From the NCBI RefSeq assembly GCF_003591175.1, contig NZ_QYYG01000001.1, positions 1,302,001 to 1,366,000 on the forward strand: DNA of 64,000 nt, read 5' to 3'. Positions 8,796 through 17,617 of this stretch are shown here, piece after piece (the first letter of the stretch is position 1; each line of letters begins with the position of its first letter). The notes under the pieces were generated by a model. The model was not told where the DNA came from and made no database searches. It saw only the letters and a program-made list of their open reading frames with translations. The position numbers and the translations under genes are program-made. Source of the DNA: Serratia inhibens. GTDB lineage: Bacteria; Pseudomonadota; Gammaproteobacteria; Enterobacterales; Enterobacteriaceae.

Positions 8796-8804
8796 TCAAG
8801 CTCC

Positions 8805-8829
8805 GCCGGCGCCCCGTGCGCCGGCTTCT
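8805..8829 (+). terminator. Possible terminator or stem-loop after sdaC
   Basis: GCCGGCG (8805-8811) and CGCCGGC (8819-8825) form a perfect 7-bp GC stem, followed by the pyrimidine-rich TTCTCTC. It may partly end the sdaC transcript before sdaB. Confidence 0.45.
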
Positions 8830-8860
8830 CTCGGCACGGCCCCCTTCATTAAAAGCGCCT

Positions 8861-8985
8861 ATACGCTATAGCTTTCAAGTTACGGCCAGGCGGCAAACGC
8901 AGGAGTCCTCAAGAGCTTACTTAAGTAAGTGAATGGGGTGAGTGCGTGCAGGCAACAACGCTGTGGCTTGAAAGATGAAGGGTAT
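8861..8985 (-). repeat. ERIC element 1 (about 125 bp) between sdaC and sdaB
   Basis: The segment is an imperfect palindrome with ends ATACGCTATAGCTTTCAAG and CTTGAAAGATGAAGGGTAT. Its core TAAGTAAGTGAATGGGGTGAG matches the conserved centre of the enterobacterial repetitive intergenic consensus. The length equals the standard element (about 127 bp). It ends 25 bp before the sdaB ATG, so it is transcribed if sdaCB is an operon. Orientation is given relative to element 2, in which the core runs the other way. Confidence 0.92.
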
Positions 8986-9010
8986 AACACCTGAAGAAGG
9001 AGGCGAGACC

Positions 9011-10378
9011 ATGGTCAGCGTTTTCGATATTTTCAAAATTGGTATTGGCCCATCCAGCTCCCACACCGTCGGCCCGATGAAAGCCGGCAAGCAGTTCATC
9101 GAGGAGTTGATTGCCAATCAGCAGTTGATGGATACCACCCGCGTGGTAGTGGACGTGTACGGTTCGCTGTCGCTGACCGGCAAAGGTCACCACACCGATA
9201 TCGCGATTATCATGGGGCTGGCGGGCAACCTGCCGCATGACGTGGACATTGACGGCATCGCCGGTTTTATCCGCGACGTAGAACAACGCGGTCGCCTGCT
9301 GCTGGCTAACGGCCGCCATGAGGTGGATTTCCCGTTGCAAGGCGGCATGAACTTCCACAGCGATAACCTGCCGCTGCACGAGAACGGCATGCGCATTCGC
9401 GCCTTTGGCGGCGAGCAACTGCTGCACAGTAAAACCTATTACTCGACCGGCGGTGGCTTTATCGTCGATGAAGAACACTTCGGCCAACCCGCGACACATC
9501 AGGTTCAGGTGCCCTATCCGTTCCGATCGGCACGCGACCTGCAGCAGCACTGCAAAGACGCCGGCCTGTCGTTGTCCGGCATGGTGATGCAAAACGAGCT
9601 GGCGTTGCACAGCAAGGCCGAGATCGACGCCCACTTCGCCGACGTCTGGCAGGTGATGCGCGCCGGCATCGAACGCGGCATGAACAGCGAAGGTCTGTTA
9701 CCCGGCCCGATGAAAGTCCAGCGTCGTGCCGCCGCCCTGCGCCGTATGCTGGTCACCGGCGACAAGAACAATATCGACCCGATGAACGTGGTTGACTGGA
9801 TCAACATGTTCGCCTTCGCCGTGAACGAAGAGAACGCCGCCGGCGGCCGCGTGGTGACGGCGCCGACCAACGGTGCCTGCGGCATCATCCCGGCGGTGCT
9901 GGCCTATTACGATCAGTTTATTCGCCCGGTGAATCCTAATTCCTACACCCGTTATTTCCTGGCGTCCGGCGTGATCGGCGCGCTGTACAAGATGAACGCG
10001 TCTATTTCCGGCGCAGAAGTGGGTTGTCAGGGGGAAGTGGGCGTCGCCTGCTCAATGGCGGCGGCGGGATTGGCGGAGCTGATGGGCGGTAGCCCGGAGC
10101 AGGTTTGCATCGCGGCGGAAATCGCCATGGAGCACCATCTGGGGTTGACCTGCGATCCGCTGGCCGGCCAGGTTCAGGTGCCTTGTATCGAACGTAACGC
10201 GATTTCTGCGGTGAAGGCGGTCAACGCCGCACGCATGGCGCTGCGTCGCACCAGCGAGCCGCGCGTGTGCCTGGATAAAGTGATTGAAACCATGTATGAG
10301 ACGGGCAAAGACATGAACGCCAAATACCGCGAAACCTCGCAAGGTGGCCTGGCGATCAAGGTTGTGGCCTGTAACTGA
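9011..10378 (+). CDS. sdaB: L-serine dehydratase (iron-sulfur)
   Basis: The 455-residue protein has the full single-chain SdaA/SdaB layout. The N-terminal beta domain begins SVFDIFKIGIGPSSSHTVGPM. The catalytic alpha domain has cysteines in GACGIIP, GCQGEVGVACS, TCDPLAG and VPCIERN, some of which ligate the oxygen-labile 4Fe-4S cluster. It converts L-serine to pyruvate and ammonia. The length equals E. coli SdaB, and linkage to sdaC favours sdaB over the paralogue sdaA. The ATG at 9011 follows GGAGGCGAG; an in-frame upstream start at 8975 would begin inside the ERIC element and is rejected. Confidence 0.94.
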   Translation: MVSVFDIFKIGIGPSSSHTVGPMKAGKQFIEELIANQQLMDTTRVVVDVYGSLSLTGKGHHTDIAIIMGLAGNLPHDVDIDGIAGFIRDVEQRGRLLLANGRHEVDFPLQGGMNFHSDNLPLHENGMRIRAFGGEQLLHSKTYYSTGGGFIVDEEHFGQPATHQVQVPYPFRSARDLQQHCKDAGLSLSGMVMQNELALHSKAEIDAHFADVWQVMRAGIERGMNSEGLLPGPMKVQRRAAALRRMLVTGDKNNIDPMNVVDWINMFAFAVNEENAAGGRVVTAPTNGACGIIPAVLAYYDQFIRPVNPNSYTRYFLASGVIGALYKMNASISGAEVGCQGEVGVACSMAAAGLAELMGGSPEQVCIAAEIAMEHHLGLTCDPLAGQVQVPCIERNAISAVKAVNAARMALRRTSEPRVCLDKVIETMYETGKDMNAKYRETSQGGLAIKVVACN

Positions 10379-10571
10379 ATATCCTTCATACTTGAAGCTG
10401 CATCTGTGTTGCCTGCGTGCGTTCACCCCAGTCACTTACCTGAGTAAGCTCCTGGGGACTCACGCTCTTGCCGCGTTACTCGGCAAAGCCTCGCCCCGTT
10501 GGGGCCAGCGCAAGCGCTGTTCAACAAAATCGTTGGTTTTGTTGTGATGCAACTCCAATTATTTTGGCTAT
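10379..10571 (+). repeat. ERIC element 2 with about 70-bp insertion
   Basis: The first base follows the sdaB stop codon directly. The ends (ATATCCTTCATACTTGAAG and the matching ...TTATTTTGGCTAT) and the core GAGTAAGCTCCTGGGGACTCAC match the ERIC consensus. Total length is about 193 bp. Compared with element 1, extra sequence lies at roughly 10475-10545 near the right end. It includes the hairpin AACAAAA/TTTTGTT. Enlarged ERICs with an insert of about this size are known in enterobacteria. Confidence 0.9.
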
Positions 10572-10580
10572 AACAAAACA

Positions 10581-10615
10581 AGAAGGGCATGGTTGAGTAT
10601 GCCCTTCTCATTTGA
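10581..10615. terminator. Bidirectional terminator between sdaB and dacC
   Basis: AGAAGGGCAT (10581-10590) and ATGCCCTTCT (10599-10608) form a perfect 10-bp stem with an 8-base loop. On the minus strand TTGTTTTGTT follows, suited to ending dacC. On the plus strand the tail is short (CATTT). Confidence 0.82.
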
Positions 10616-10632
10616 CCGCATTAACCGAGAAG

Positions 10633-11838
10633 TTAACCGAAGACGCTGCCGAACCACTGGGTCAGCTTCATCATCACCATGTCCCAAATGCGGCTGAAGA
10701 AGTTGCCTTCTTTCACTTCCTGCATCACCACCAGCGGATATTGCTCAATGGTTTTACCGTCCAGTTGGAAATCAATGGTGCCCACCACCTGGTTTTTCGC
10801 CAGCGGCGCTTCCAGCGTTGGCTGATTCAGTTTGTAACTGGCTTTCAGATTTTTCATCTGCCCTTTCGGGATAGTTACCGCCGCATCTTTGGCGACGCCA
10901 AGCGGCACTTCGTTGATTTCACCGAACCACACGCGTTGGGTAACAAACGGCTTGTCGGTCTTGATCGGCGTTACGGTTTCGTAGAAGCGGAAACCCCAGG
11001 TCAGCAGTTTTTCACTTTCGCTGAAGCGAATACGGTCACTCGGCGCGCCCAGCACCACCGAGATCAGACGCATTGGGCCGTCGGTAGCGGATGCCACCAG
11101 GTTATGGCCGGCACCGCCGGTGTAGCCGGTTTTGATGCCGTCGACATTCAGGTTGGAGCTCCACAGCAGGCGGTTACGGTTAACCTGACGGATCTTGTTG
11201 AAGGTGAACTCTTTTTCTTTATGCAGCGCATACTCATCCGGCACGTCGCGGATCAGCGCCTGGCTCAGCAATGCCATATCGCGCGCGGTGCTGTACTGCC
11301 CTTCCGCATCCAGGCCGTGCACCGTCAGGAAATGGGTATTCTGCAGGCCCAGAGATTTAGCGTAGTTATTCATCAGGCCGACGAACGAATCCTGGCTGCC
11401 CGCCACATAATCGGCCAATGCGATGCTGGCATCATTACCCGACTGAATGACAATGCCCTTGTTCAATTCCATCACCGGTACCTGATCGCCCGGTTTGATA
11501 AACATCAGCGAAGAGCCGCGCAGCGCCGGGTTGCCGGTTGCCCAGGCGTCCTTACCGACGGTCACCATATCCTCCGGTTTGATCTTGCCGGCCTTGATCG
11601 CCTGGCCTATCACATAACTGGACATGATCTTGGTCAGGCTGGCGGGGTCGAGACGCGTATCGGCATTGCCCTCCGTCAGGATTTTGCCGCTGTTGTAATC
11701 CATCAGCACAAACGCCTTGGCGTCAACCTGCGGGGCCGCCGGCGCTTCGGCGGCGTGGAGCGCGGGTGTAGCCAGCAACAAAATGCTGACGCTAAAGGTC
11801 AATTTTTTCAGGGAGGTGGATAAGTTTTTTTTCATCAT
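10633..11838 (-). CDS. dacC: D-alanyl-D-alanine carboxypeptidase, PBP6 type
   Basis: This 401-residue protein has a signal peptide ([10 protein letters not shown]...ATPALHA). The penicillin-binding motifs are all present: PASLTK (SxxK nucleophile), SGN (SxN) and KTGYTGG (KTG). A C-terminal beta domain and an amphipathic membrane-anchoring helix ([22 protein letters not shown]) complete the low-molecular-mass class C PBP plan. It trims the terminal D-Ala from peptidoglycan stem peptides at the periplasmic face. Sequence is closest to E. coli PBP6 ([32 protein letters not shown]), hence dacC rather than dacA. The ATG at 11838 is chosen over an upstream TTG at 11862; an ATG at 11835 is also possible. 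Confidence 0.9.
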   Translation of the reverse strand: MMKKNLSTSLKKLTFSVSILLLATPALHAAEAPAAPQVDAKAFVLMDYNSGKILTEGNADTRLDPASLTKIMSSYVIGQAIKAGKIKPEDMVTVGKDAWATGNPALRGSSLMFIKPGDQVPVMELNKGIVIQSGNDASIALADYVAGSQDSFVGLMNNYAKSLGLQNTHFLTVHGLDAEGQYSTARDMALLSQALIRDVPDEYALHKEKEFTFNKIRQVNRNRLLWSSNLNVDGIKTGYTGGAGHNLVASATDGPMRLISVVLGAPSDRIRFSESEKLLTWGFRFYETVTPIKTDKPFVTQRVWFGEINEVPLGVAKDAAVTIPKGQMKNLKASYKLNQPTLEAPLAKNQVVGTIDFQLDGKTIEQYPLVVMQEVKEGNFFSRIWDMVMMKLTQWFGSVFG

Positions 11839-12303
11839 GACGTCGCCAGAGTGTCCATTCAAATCATTGAAATAGCGTTAACTTTCAAACATGTTCACGT
11901 TTTCAGCCAACCAGCGAGAGTGGCTCGGCGCGCGTTTGCCAACCGCAGACTCCCTGCGGCCCCCCAGCGGGTGAGCAGCGCACCAAAAATGCCCTTGCTG
12001 TGAGTTTATTAGATTTATCTTATTTTTGCAGGGTTTAGGATGAATTTTCATCATTTTTACATAACTGTACGCTCTGTCGCGCAATTTGGATAAAAAGCCA
12101 GCCATCCGGTGTTTTTTTATACCACCAACGGCTATACGGCTGCACATCTGAACCGCTGCACATCTGCGCATCCATACGTCCAAATCAGACTAATATATTC
12201 CAAAAATGCATATTCAACGGTTATTTGTTCTTTTTAATGCGCTTATTCATAGCGCTATCATCCAGATAACGGTTTTTAAACCGAATTATCCTGGAGATTA
12301 ATC
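11839..12303. other. Non-coding region between dacC and the CBS gene
   Basis: The 465-bp gap between divergent genes holds their promoters. It becomes AT-rich toward the CBS gene (near 12185-12290), and TCCTGGAGATTAATC gives that gene its ribosome-binding site. A 101-codon minus-strand frame here lacks coding features and is not called. No known regulator site can be assigned. Confidence 0.45.
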
Positions 12304-13671
12304 ATGGCAATACCGCACTCCGTCATCGACATGATCGGCAATACCCCGATGCTGGAACTGACCCAGTTCGATACCGGCCCCTGCCGGCTGTTCGTCAAGC
12401 TGGAAAACCAAAACCCCGGCGGTTCGATCAAGGATCGCGTGGCGTTGTCGATGATCGAGCAGGCAGAGCGCGACGGTAGCCTGCTGCCCGGCGGCACCAT
12501 CATTGAAGCTACCGCCGGCAATACCGGCCTGGGGCTGGCGCTGGTGGCGGCCCTGAAGGGCTACAAACTGCTGCTGGTGGTGCCGGACAAAATGAGCCGC
12601 GAGAAGATTTTCCATCTGCGTGCGCTGGGGGTTGAGGTGGTGCTGACGCGCTCGGACGTGGGCAAAGGCCACCCGGCTTATTATCAGGATTACGCCAAAC
12701 GGCTGGCGGATGAGATCCCCGGCGCTTTCTATATCGATCAGTTCAACAACCCGGCCAACCCGGCAGCCCATACCCGCACTACCGCGCCGGAGTTATGGCA
12801 ACAGATGGAGAATCGGGTGGACGCCATCGTGGTCGGCGTCGGCTCCGGCGGCACGCTCGGCGGCCTGAGCCGGTATTTTGCCGACGTATCGCCGCAAACC
12901 GAGTTTGTGTTGGCCGATCCTGCCGGCTCGATCCTGGCGGATTATCTCGACAGCGGCCAGATCGGCGAAGCCGGCAGTTGGCTGGTGGAAGGCATCGGCG
13001 AAGATTTCATTCCGCCGCTGAGCGATTTCAATCAGGTGCGTAACGCCTACCGCATCGGCGACGCCGAAGCCTTTACCACCGCGCGCGATCTGCTGCGTAA
13101 AGAAGGCTTGTTGGCCGGCTCGTCCACCGGTACGCTTTTAGCCGCCGCGCTGCGCTATTGCCGGGCGCAGACCGAGCCGAAACGCGTGGTCACCTTCGTC
13201 TGCGACAGCGGCAACAAATACCTGTCTAAAATGTATAACGATCACTGGATGCTGGAACAGGGCCTGCTGAGCAAACCGCAGCACGACGATCTGCGCGATC
13301 TGATCGCCTACCGTCACGACGAGGGCGCAGCGGTGTCGGTCGCGCCGGAAGATACCTTGGCGATCGTTCATGCCCGCATGCGGCTGTATGACATTTCGCA
13401 ATTGCCGGTACTGGAAGGCGATCGCGTGGTCGGCCTGATCGATGAGTGGGATCTGCTCAATGCGGTTCAGGCAGACGCCAGCCACTTTAGTCTGCCGGCC
13501 ACCCGCGCCATGACCCAGTCAGTCAACACCTTGCAAAAAGAGGCCAGCTATCAGGATTTGCTCGCCACCTTCAATCACGGCCACGTTGCGGTGGTGCTCG
13601 ATGGCGAGCGCTTCCTCGGCCTGATCACCCGGACAGACGTGCTTAACGCCTGGCGCCAAAAATTACGCTAA
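12304..13671 (+). CDS. Cystathionine beta-synthase with CBS domain pair
   Basis: The 455-residue protein has an N-terminal fold-type II PLP domain (about 1-320). It includes NPGGSIKDR with Schiff-base Lys43, EATAGNTGLGLA binding the cofactor phosphate region, and GVGSGGTLGG. Two CBS domains follow (about 330-390 and 400-455; SQLPVLEGDRVVGLIDEWDLL and GHVAVVLDGERFLGLITRTDVL). The enzyme condenses homocysteine with serine to cystathionine, the first step of reverse trans-sulfuration. The cystathionine gamma-lyase gene follows after 13 bp, so the pair converts methionine sulfur to cysteine. This capacity is absent from E. coli but known in Klebsiella (mtcBC). Reaction with O-acetylserine cannot be excluded. 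Confidence 0.88.
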   Translation: MAIPHSVIDMIGNTPMLELTQFDTGPCRLFVKLENQNPGGSIKDRVALSMIEQAERDGSLLPGGTIIEATAGNTGLGLALVAALKGYKLLLVVPDKMSREKIFHLRALGVEVVLTRSDVGKGHPAYYQDYAKRLADEIPGAFYIDQFNNPANPAAHTRTTAPELWQQMENRVDAIVVGVGSGGTLGGLSRYFADVSPQTEFVLADPAGSILADYLDSGQIGEAGSWLVEGIGEDFIPPLSDFNQVRNAYRIGDAEAFTTARDLLRKEGLLAGSSTGTLLAAALRYCRAQTEPKRVVTFVCDSGNKYLSKMYNDHWMLEQGLLSKPQHDDLRDLIAYRHDEGAAVSVAPEDTLAIVHARMRLYDISQLPVLEGDRVVGLIDEWDLLNAVQADASHFSLPATRAMTQSVNTLQKEASYQDLLATFNHGHVAVVLDGERFLGLITRTDVLNAWRQKLR

Positions 13672-13684
13672 TAAGGATGATTGT

Positions 13685-14830
13685 ATGGCCAAGTTTGATA
13701 CGTTGACCGTTCATGCCGGGTATACCCCGGACGCCACAGGTGCAGTGATGCCGGCTATCTACGCGACCTCGACCTACGCCCAACCGGCGCCGGGCGAGCA
13801 CACCGGCTATGAATATTCACGCAGCGCCAACCCAACGCGCACCGCGCTGGAAAGCGCCATAGCCGAACTGGAAGGCGGCAGCCGCGGCTACGCCTTTGCC
13901 TCCGGCCTGGCGGCCTGCTCAACGGTGCTGGAGCTGCTCGATCAGGGCAGCCATCTGGTGGCGGTCGACGATCTGTACGGCGGTACCTACCGCCTGCTGG
14001 AAAAAGTACGCAGCCGCACCGCCGGTTTACGCGTCACCTATGTTTCTCCGGCGGACATCGCCGCGCTGGAGCAGGCGATAGAGCCGGATACCAAAATGAT
14101 CTGGGTGGAAACGCCCACCAACCCGCTATTGAAGCTGGCCGATCTGAGCGCCATTGCCGCTATCGCCAAAAAACACGGGTTGATCAGCGTGGCGGACAAC
14201 ACTTTCGCCTCGCCGTATATTCAGCGGCCGCTGGAACTGGGGTTCGATGTGGTGGTGCATTCCGCCACCAAATACCTTAATGGGCATTCCGACGTGGTGG
14301 CCGGGGTTGCCGCCGTGGGCGATAACGCGGCGCTGGCGGAACAGCTGGGCTTCCTGCAGAACGCAGTGGGCGGCATCCTCGATCCATTCAGCAGTTTCCT
14401 GACGCTGCGCGGCATCCGTACGCTGGCGTTGCGCATGGAGCGCCACAGCAACAGCGCATTGCGTATCGCCCAGTGGCTGGAAACCCAGCCGCAGGTGGAG
14501 GACGTCTACTACCCGGGCCTGCCGAGCCACCCGCAACACGCGCTGGCGGCGAAGCAAATGAGCAGCTTCGGCGGCATGATTTCGGTCCGGTTGAAAGGGG
14601 ATGACGCCTTTGCGCGCCGGGTGATCAAACGTTCGCGACTGTTCACTCTGGCGGAAAGCCTGGGCGGCGTTGAAAGCTTGATCAGCCAGCCATTCAGCAT
14701 GACCCATGCGTCGATCCCGCTGGATCAGCGGCTGAAAACCGGCATCACGCCGCAACTGCTGCGCTTGTCGGTGGGGATTGAGGATGCGGAAGATTTGATC
14801 GCCGATCTGCGTCAGGCACTGGCGGAATAA
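13685..14830 (+). CDS. Cystathionine gamma-lyase / trans-sulfuration PLP enzyme
   Basis: The 381-residue protein belongs to the Cys/Met-metabolism PLP family. YEYSRSANPTR, FASGLAA, the cofactor aspartate segment VADNTFASPY and HSATKYLNGHSD with Schiff-base Lys196 are all present. Placed directly after a cystathionine beta-synthase, it most probably cleaves cystathionine to cysteine, 2-oxobutyrate and ammonia in the cytoplasm. MetB-like cystathionine gamma-synthase has nearly the same sequence motifs, so context, not sequence alone, decides the call. A strong terminator follows. Confidence 0.85.
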   Translation: MAKFDTLTVHAGYTPDATGAVMPAIYATSTYAQPAPGEHTGYEYSRSANPTRTALESAIAELEGGSRGYAFASGLAACSTVLELLDQGSHLVAVDDLYGGTYRLLEKVRSRTAGLRVTYVSPADIAALEQAIEPDTKMIWVETPTNPLLKLADLSAIAAIAKKHGLISVADNTFASPYIQRPLELGFDVVVHSATKYLNGHSDVVAGVAAVGDNAALAEQLGFLQNAVGGILDPFSSFLTLRGIRTLALRMERHSNSALRIAQWLETQPQVEDVYYPGLPSHPQHALAAKQMSSFGGMISVRLKGDDAFARRVIKRSRLFTLAESLGGVESLISQPFSMTHASIPLDQRLKTGITPQLLRLSVGIEDAEDLIADLRQALAE

Positions 14831-14852
14831 TCCCCCGTCATAAGCATGAGGT

Positions 14853-14883
14853 AAAAAGGCCTGGCTTACTGCCAGGCCTTTTT
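14853..14883. terminator. Bidirectional terminator
   Basis: AAAAAGGCCTGGC and GCCAGGCCTTTTT form a perfect 13-bp stem around a 5-base loop, with A and T runs on both sides. It serves the lyase gene on the plus strand and the convergent oxygenase on the minus strand. Confidence 0.92.
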
Positions 14884-14897
14884 GTGTTATCCGGCAT

Positions 14898-15920
14898 TCA
14901 AACGCCGACGACATCCTGATAGTGGCGCTGCGCCACATCGGGGTGGGAGCGTATCCGCCCCTTCAGATAGTTAAAGCCCACGTCGCGGAACAGCGGATTA
15001 TGCGGATCGCTGGCCGGGCCCTGAGCCTCTGCCGCCAGTTGCGCAGGCAATTGATACAACGGCACCACGGCGTCCAATCGCGCCCCCAGGAAGAAAGCGA
15101 TCGACAAGCGATCGCTTCCCGCCGGCGGTGTCTCCACCCTATGCACGGTAGCGCGCAAATAACCGTTGGTCGCCAGTTCCAGCAGCTCGCCGATGTTGAC
15201 CACAAAGGTCTCCTCGCGCGGCTCGGCATCGACCCAGTTCCCCTCGCTGACTTCGACCTGCAAACCTTTCTGCCGGTCCTGCAGCAGAAAGCTGAGAAAA
15301 CCGGAATCCTTATGGGCGCCAACCCCTTGCCCGCTGGCGGTCGCTTCGCGCCCCGGGTAACGAATCAGCTTGATGTGTTCATTCGGCTTCTCGCCGTAGA
15401 GCGTATCGAATGCCTGCTCCGGCAACGAAAGCGCCAGCGCAAAGGCACGCAGCAACCGCAACGACATGCCGGTCATCGCTTGCTGCCATTGCAACAGCAG
15501 CGGTTTCAACTCAGGCAGTGCCGCTGGCCATTGATTCGGCCCCTGCAAACGCGCCCAGCGCGGCGTTTCTTCGGTCAGTTGCAACGCAGGGCGTTCCGCA
15601 CCGATGTCAAATTGCTCGCGCCAGTCCGGTTGGCCGCGCGTCAGTTCGGCCGCTGCACGGTTATAGCCGCGAAAGTGCGGTGAATGCACCATCTGCACCG
15701 CCAGTTTGTCGGCTTCCGGCAGAGCGAAAAATTGCCTTGCTCGCTGCTGCAACTGCGCATTCAGCCGGGTATCTACGCCGTGTCCGCGCAGATAAAAGAA
15801 ACCGACATCGCGCGCTGCCGCACGCAAGTCATCGAGAAATGCCTGCCGCTGCTGCGCGTCGCCATCAAGCTGCGAAAGATCCAGCAGCGGCAGCGTCTTC
15901 AGCGTCAGTGGTGGTGTCAT
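14898..15920 (-). CDS. 2-oxoglutarate-Fe(II) oxygenase, isopenicillin N synthase family
   Basis: The 340-residue protein has the N-terminal DIOX_N-like part (IPLLDLSQLDG-type start, GFFYLRGHGV). The double-stranded beta-helix core follows, with iron ligands His203, Asp205 (GAHKDSG) and His260 (ATVHRV). Arg271-x-Ser273 (RLSIAFF) binds 2-oxoglutarate. Such enzymes hydroxylate or desaturate small molecules; bacterial members are mostly of unknown substrate. The ATG at 15920 is taken because AGGAACAGG precedes it closely; an in-frame extension to 15947 is less likely. The gene stands alone, so the neighbourhood gives no substrate. Confidence 0.82.
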   Translation of the reverse strand: MTPPLTLKTLPLLDLSQLDGDAQQRQAFLDDLRAAARDVGFFYLRGHGVDTRLNAQLQQRARQFFALPEADKLAVQMVHSPHFRGYNRAAAELTRGQPDWREQFDIGAERPALQLTEETPRWARLQGPNQWPAALPELKPLLLQWQQAMTGMSLRLLRAFALALSLPEQAFDTLYGEKPNEHIKLIRYPGREATASGQGVGAHKDSGFLSFLLQDRQKGLQVEVSEGNWVDAEPREETFVVNIGELLELATNGYLRATVHRVETPPAGSDRLSIAFFLGARLDAVVPLYQLPAQLAAEAQGPASDPHNPLFRDVGFNYLKGRIRSHPDVAQRHYQDVVGV

Positions 15921-16215
15921 TATCCTGTTCCTCGTCATCCCCAACAAAAACCGGGCCGGTATAAAGGCGAATTATCAACATTTTCAGCTCCTGAATGGCC
16001 TGCGCATGCCCCTATAGTTACCACCCAGCCTGACGGGCGAGCCAATATTGTTGCGTTCTAAGATATGCAAAGGTTCAACAAAGTGACGCAAAACCGTCAT
16101 CAAAGTTTCTTATGCTCTGCGCAATTTCGTCGCCACCGCTGGCTCGCGGCGTAAGGTATCCGCTATTGTTGTATGCAACCCCCCGTTTCCCTCCCTGCCT
16201 GCCGGAGAAATACTG

Positions 16216-16872
16216 ATGGATTTAGCCTTGTTCGACCTGGATGAGACCCTGATTGATGATGACAGCGCCAGCCTGTGGATCCGTTGGCTAGTCGCGCAAG
16301 GGTTCGCGCCGGCGGAACTGGAACAGCAGGAACAGCAACTGATGCAGCTCTATTACCAGGGCAAGCTGTCCATGGAAGACTACATGCAAGCCACCCTGGC
16401 GCCGCTGACCGGCTTAAGCACCCAGACGGTGGCCGGTTGGGTACAGCGCTATATCCGGCGCGATATCCTGCCTCGGGTTTATCCCGCCGCACGTGAGCGG
16501 TTGCTGTGGCACCGCGAACGCGGCGACTGCATTTTGGTCATTTCCGCCACCGGTGAACATCTGGTCGCCCCTATTGCCGAACAGCTCGGTGCCGACGGCG
16601 CGCTGGCGATTGGCGTCTCCATTGAAGACGGGCGCTTCACCGGTAACACCTACGGCACCATGACCTATCAGAAAGGCAAGGTGATCCGCCTGAAACAGTG
16701 GCTGGCGGAACACCCGGAGCTGAGCTTCGAACACAGCCACGGTTACAGCGACTCGCTGAACGACAGGGCGATGCTGGAATATGTCGACAGCGCCACAGTG
16801 ATCAATCCGGACCGCGAGCTGCATGCGCTGGCGACCGAGCACGGTTGGGAAGTGTGCCGCTGGGAACGTTGA
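16216..16872 (+). CDS. HAD-superfamily phosphatase (SerB-like, HAD-IB)
   Basis: The 218-residue protein shows all four HAD motifs. These are DLDETL with nucleophile Asp7 and acid/base Asp9, VISATG with the phosphate-binding Ser, the lysine in YQKGKVIRL, and YSDSLNDRAML carrying the magnesium-binding aspartates. The helical cap between motifs I and II places it in the phosphoserine-phosphatase-like IB subgroup. It should hydrolyse a small phosphorylated metabolite in the cytoplasm. Phosphoserine, histidinol phosphate or a phospholipid head group are possible; the sequence alone does not decide. Confidence 0.82.
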   Translation: MDLALFDLDETLIDDDSASLWIRWLVAQGFAPAELEQQEQQLMQLYYQGKLSMEDYMQATLAPLTGLSTQTVAGWVQRYIRRDILPRVYPAARERLLWHRERGDCILVISATGEHLVAPIAEQLGADGALAIGVSIEDGRFTGNTYGTMTYQKGKVIRLKQWLAEHPELSFEHSHGYSDSLNDRAMLEYVDSATVINPDRELHALATEHGWEVCRWER

Positions 16873-16973
16873 AAGCAGGCAAAAAATGCCATTCGGGTGT
16901 GACAAAAACCAAACTGTGACGTATGAATAATCGCTTGGGTTCGTTAATCCGCTGAAGCTTAAAGAGGCGCTCT

Positions 16974-17594
16974 ATGCTGACCATCTGGGGTCGTGAGAAT
17001 TCAAATAATGTCAGGAAAGTGCTGTGGTGCGCCGCAGAACTGGAGTTGAGCTACACCCATATCAATGCCGGCGGCGCATTCGGCAAGGTGAACGAGGAAG
17101 CCTACCGCTCATTAAACCCGAACGGCCTGGTACCGCTGCTGCAAGATGATGACTTCGTGCTGTGGGAATCGAACACCATCGTGCGCTATCTGGCGGCGAA
17201 GTTTGGCAGCGAGCCATTCTACCCGCAGGATCTGCAAGCCCGCGCCAGCGCCGAGAAATGGATGGACTGGACGACCTCCACCCTCGTCGCATCCTTTTCT
17301 ATCGTGTTCTGGGGCCTGGTGCGCACCAAACCGGAACTGCGCGACATGGCGAAGATCGAAGCGGCGATCGCCACGCTGGAAAAACACTTCGACGTAGTGG
17401 AAGCCGCTCTGGGCAACCAGCCTTATCTGTCCGGCGAAGCCTTGGGTTTCGGCGACATTACGCTCGGCAGCTTTGCTTACGCCTGGTTCTCCATGCCGAT
17501 TGAGCGCCGTCCGCGCCCGAACATGGAACGCTGGTACCAGCGGTTGACCGAACGCCCGGCCTATCAACGCGCCGTGATGAGCGAGTTGACCTGA
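16974..17594 (+). CDS. Glutathione S-transferase family protein
   Basis: The 206-residue protein has an N-terminal thioredoxin-like domain (about 1-80: LTIWGRENSNNVRKVLWCAAEL, NPNGLVPLLQDDD and the glutathione-binding ESNTIVRYLA). A helical C-terminal domain follows (about 90-200, with LGFGDITLGSFAYAWF). The SNN near residue 10 suggests a serine as catalytic residue, as in theta/beta-like bacterial GSTs. It probably conjugates or reduces electrophiles with glutathione; the substrate is unknown. The start follows AAAGAGGCG. Confidence 0.86.
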   Translation: MLTIWGRENSNNVRKVLWCAAELELSYTHINAGGAFGKVNEEAYRSLNPNGLVPLLQDDDFVLWESNTIVRYLAAKFGSEPFYPQDLQARASAEKWMDWTTSTLVASFSIVFWGLVRTKPELRDMAKIEAAIATLEKHFDVVEAALGNQPYLSGEALGFGDITLGSFAYAWFSMPIERRPRPNMERWYQRLTERPAYQRAVMSELT

Positions 17595-17617
17595 GTGTTG
17601 TGCGCCCCTGTGGGGCG

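Noticed and set aside
11878-12183. 101-codon frame on the minus strand upstream of dacC
   Set aside because: No ribosome-binding site or recognisable protein character; it lies in the AT-rich promoter gap.
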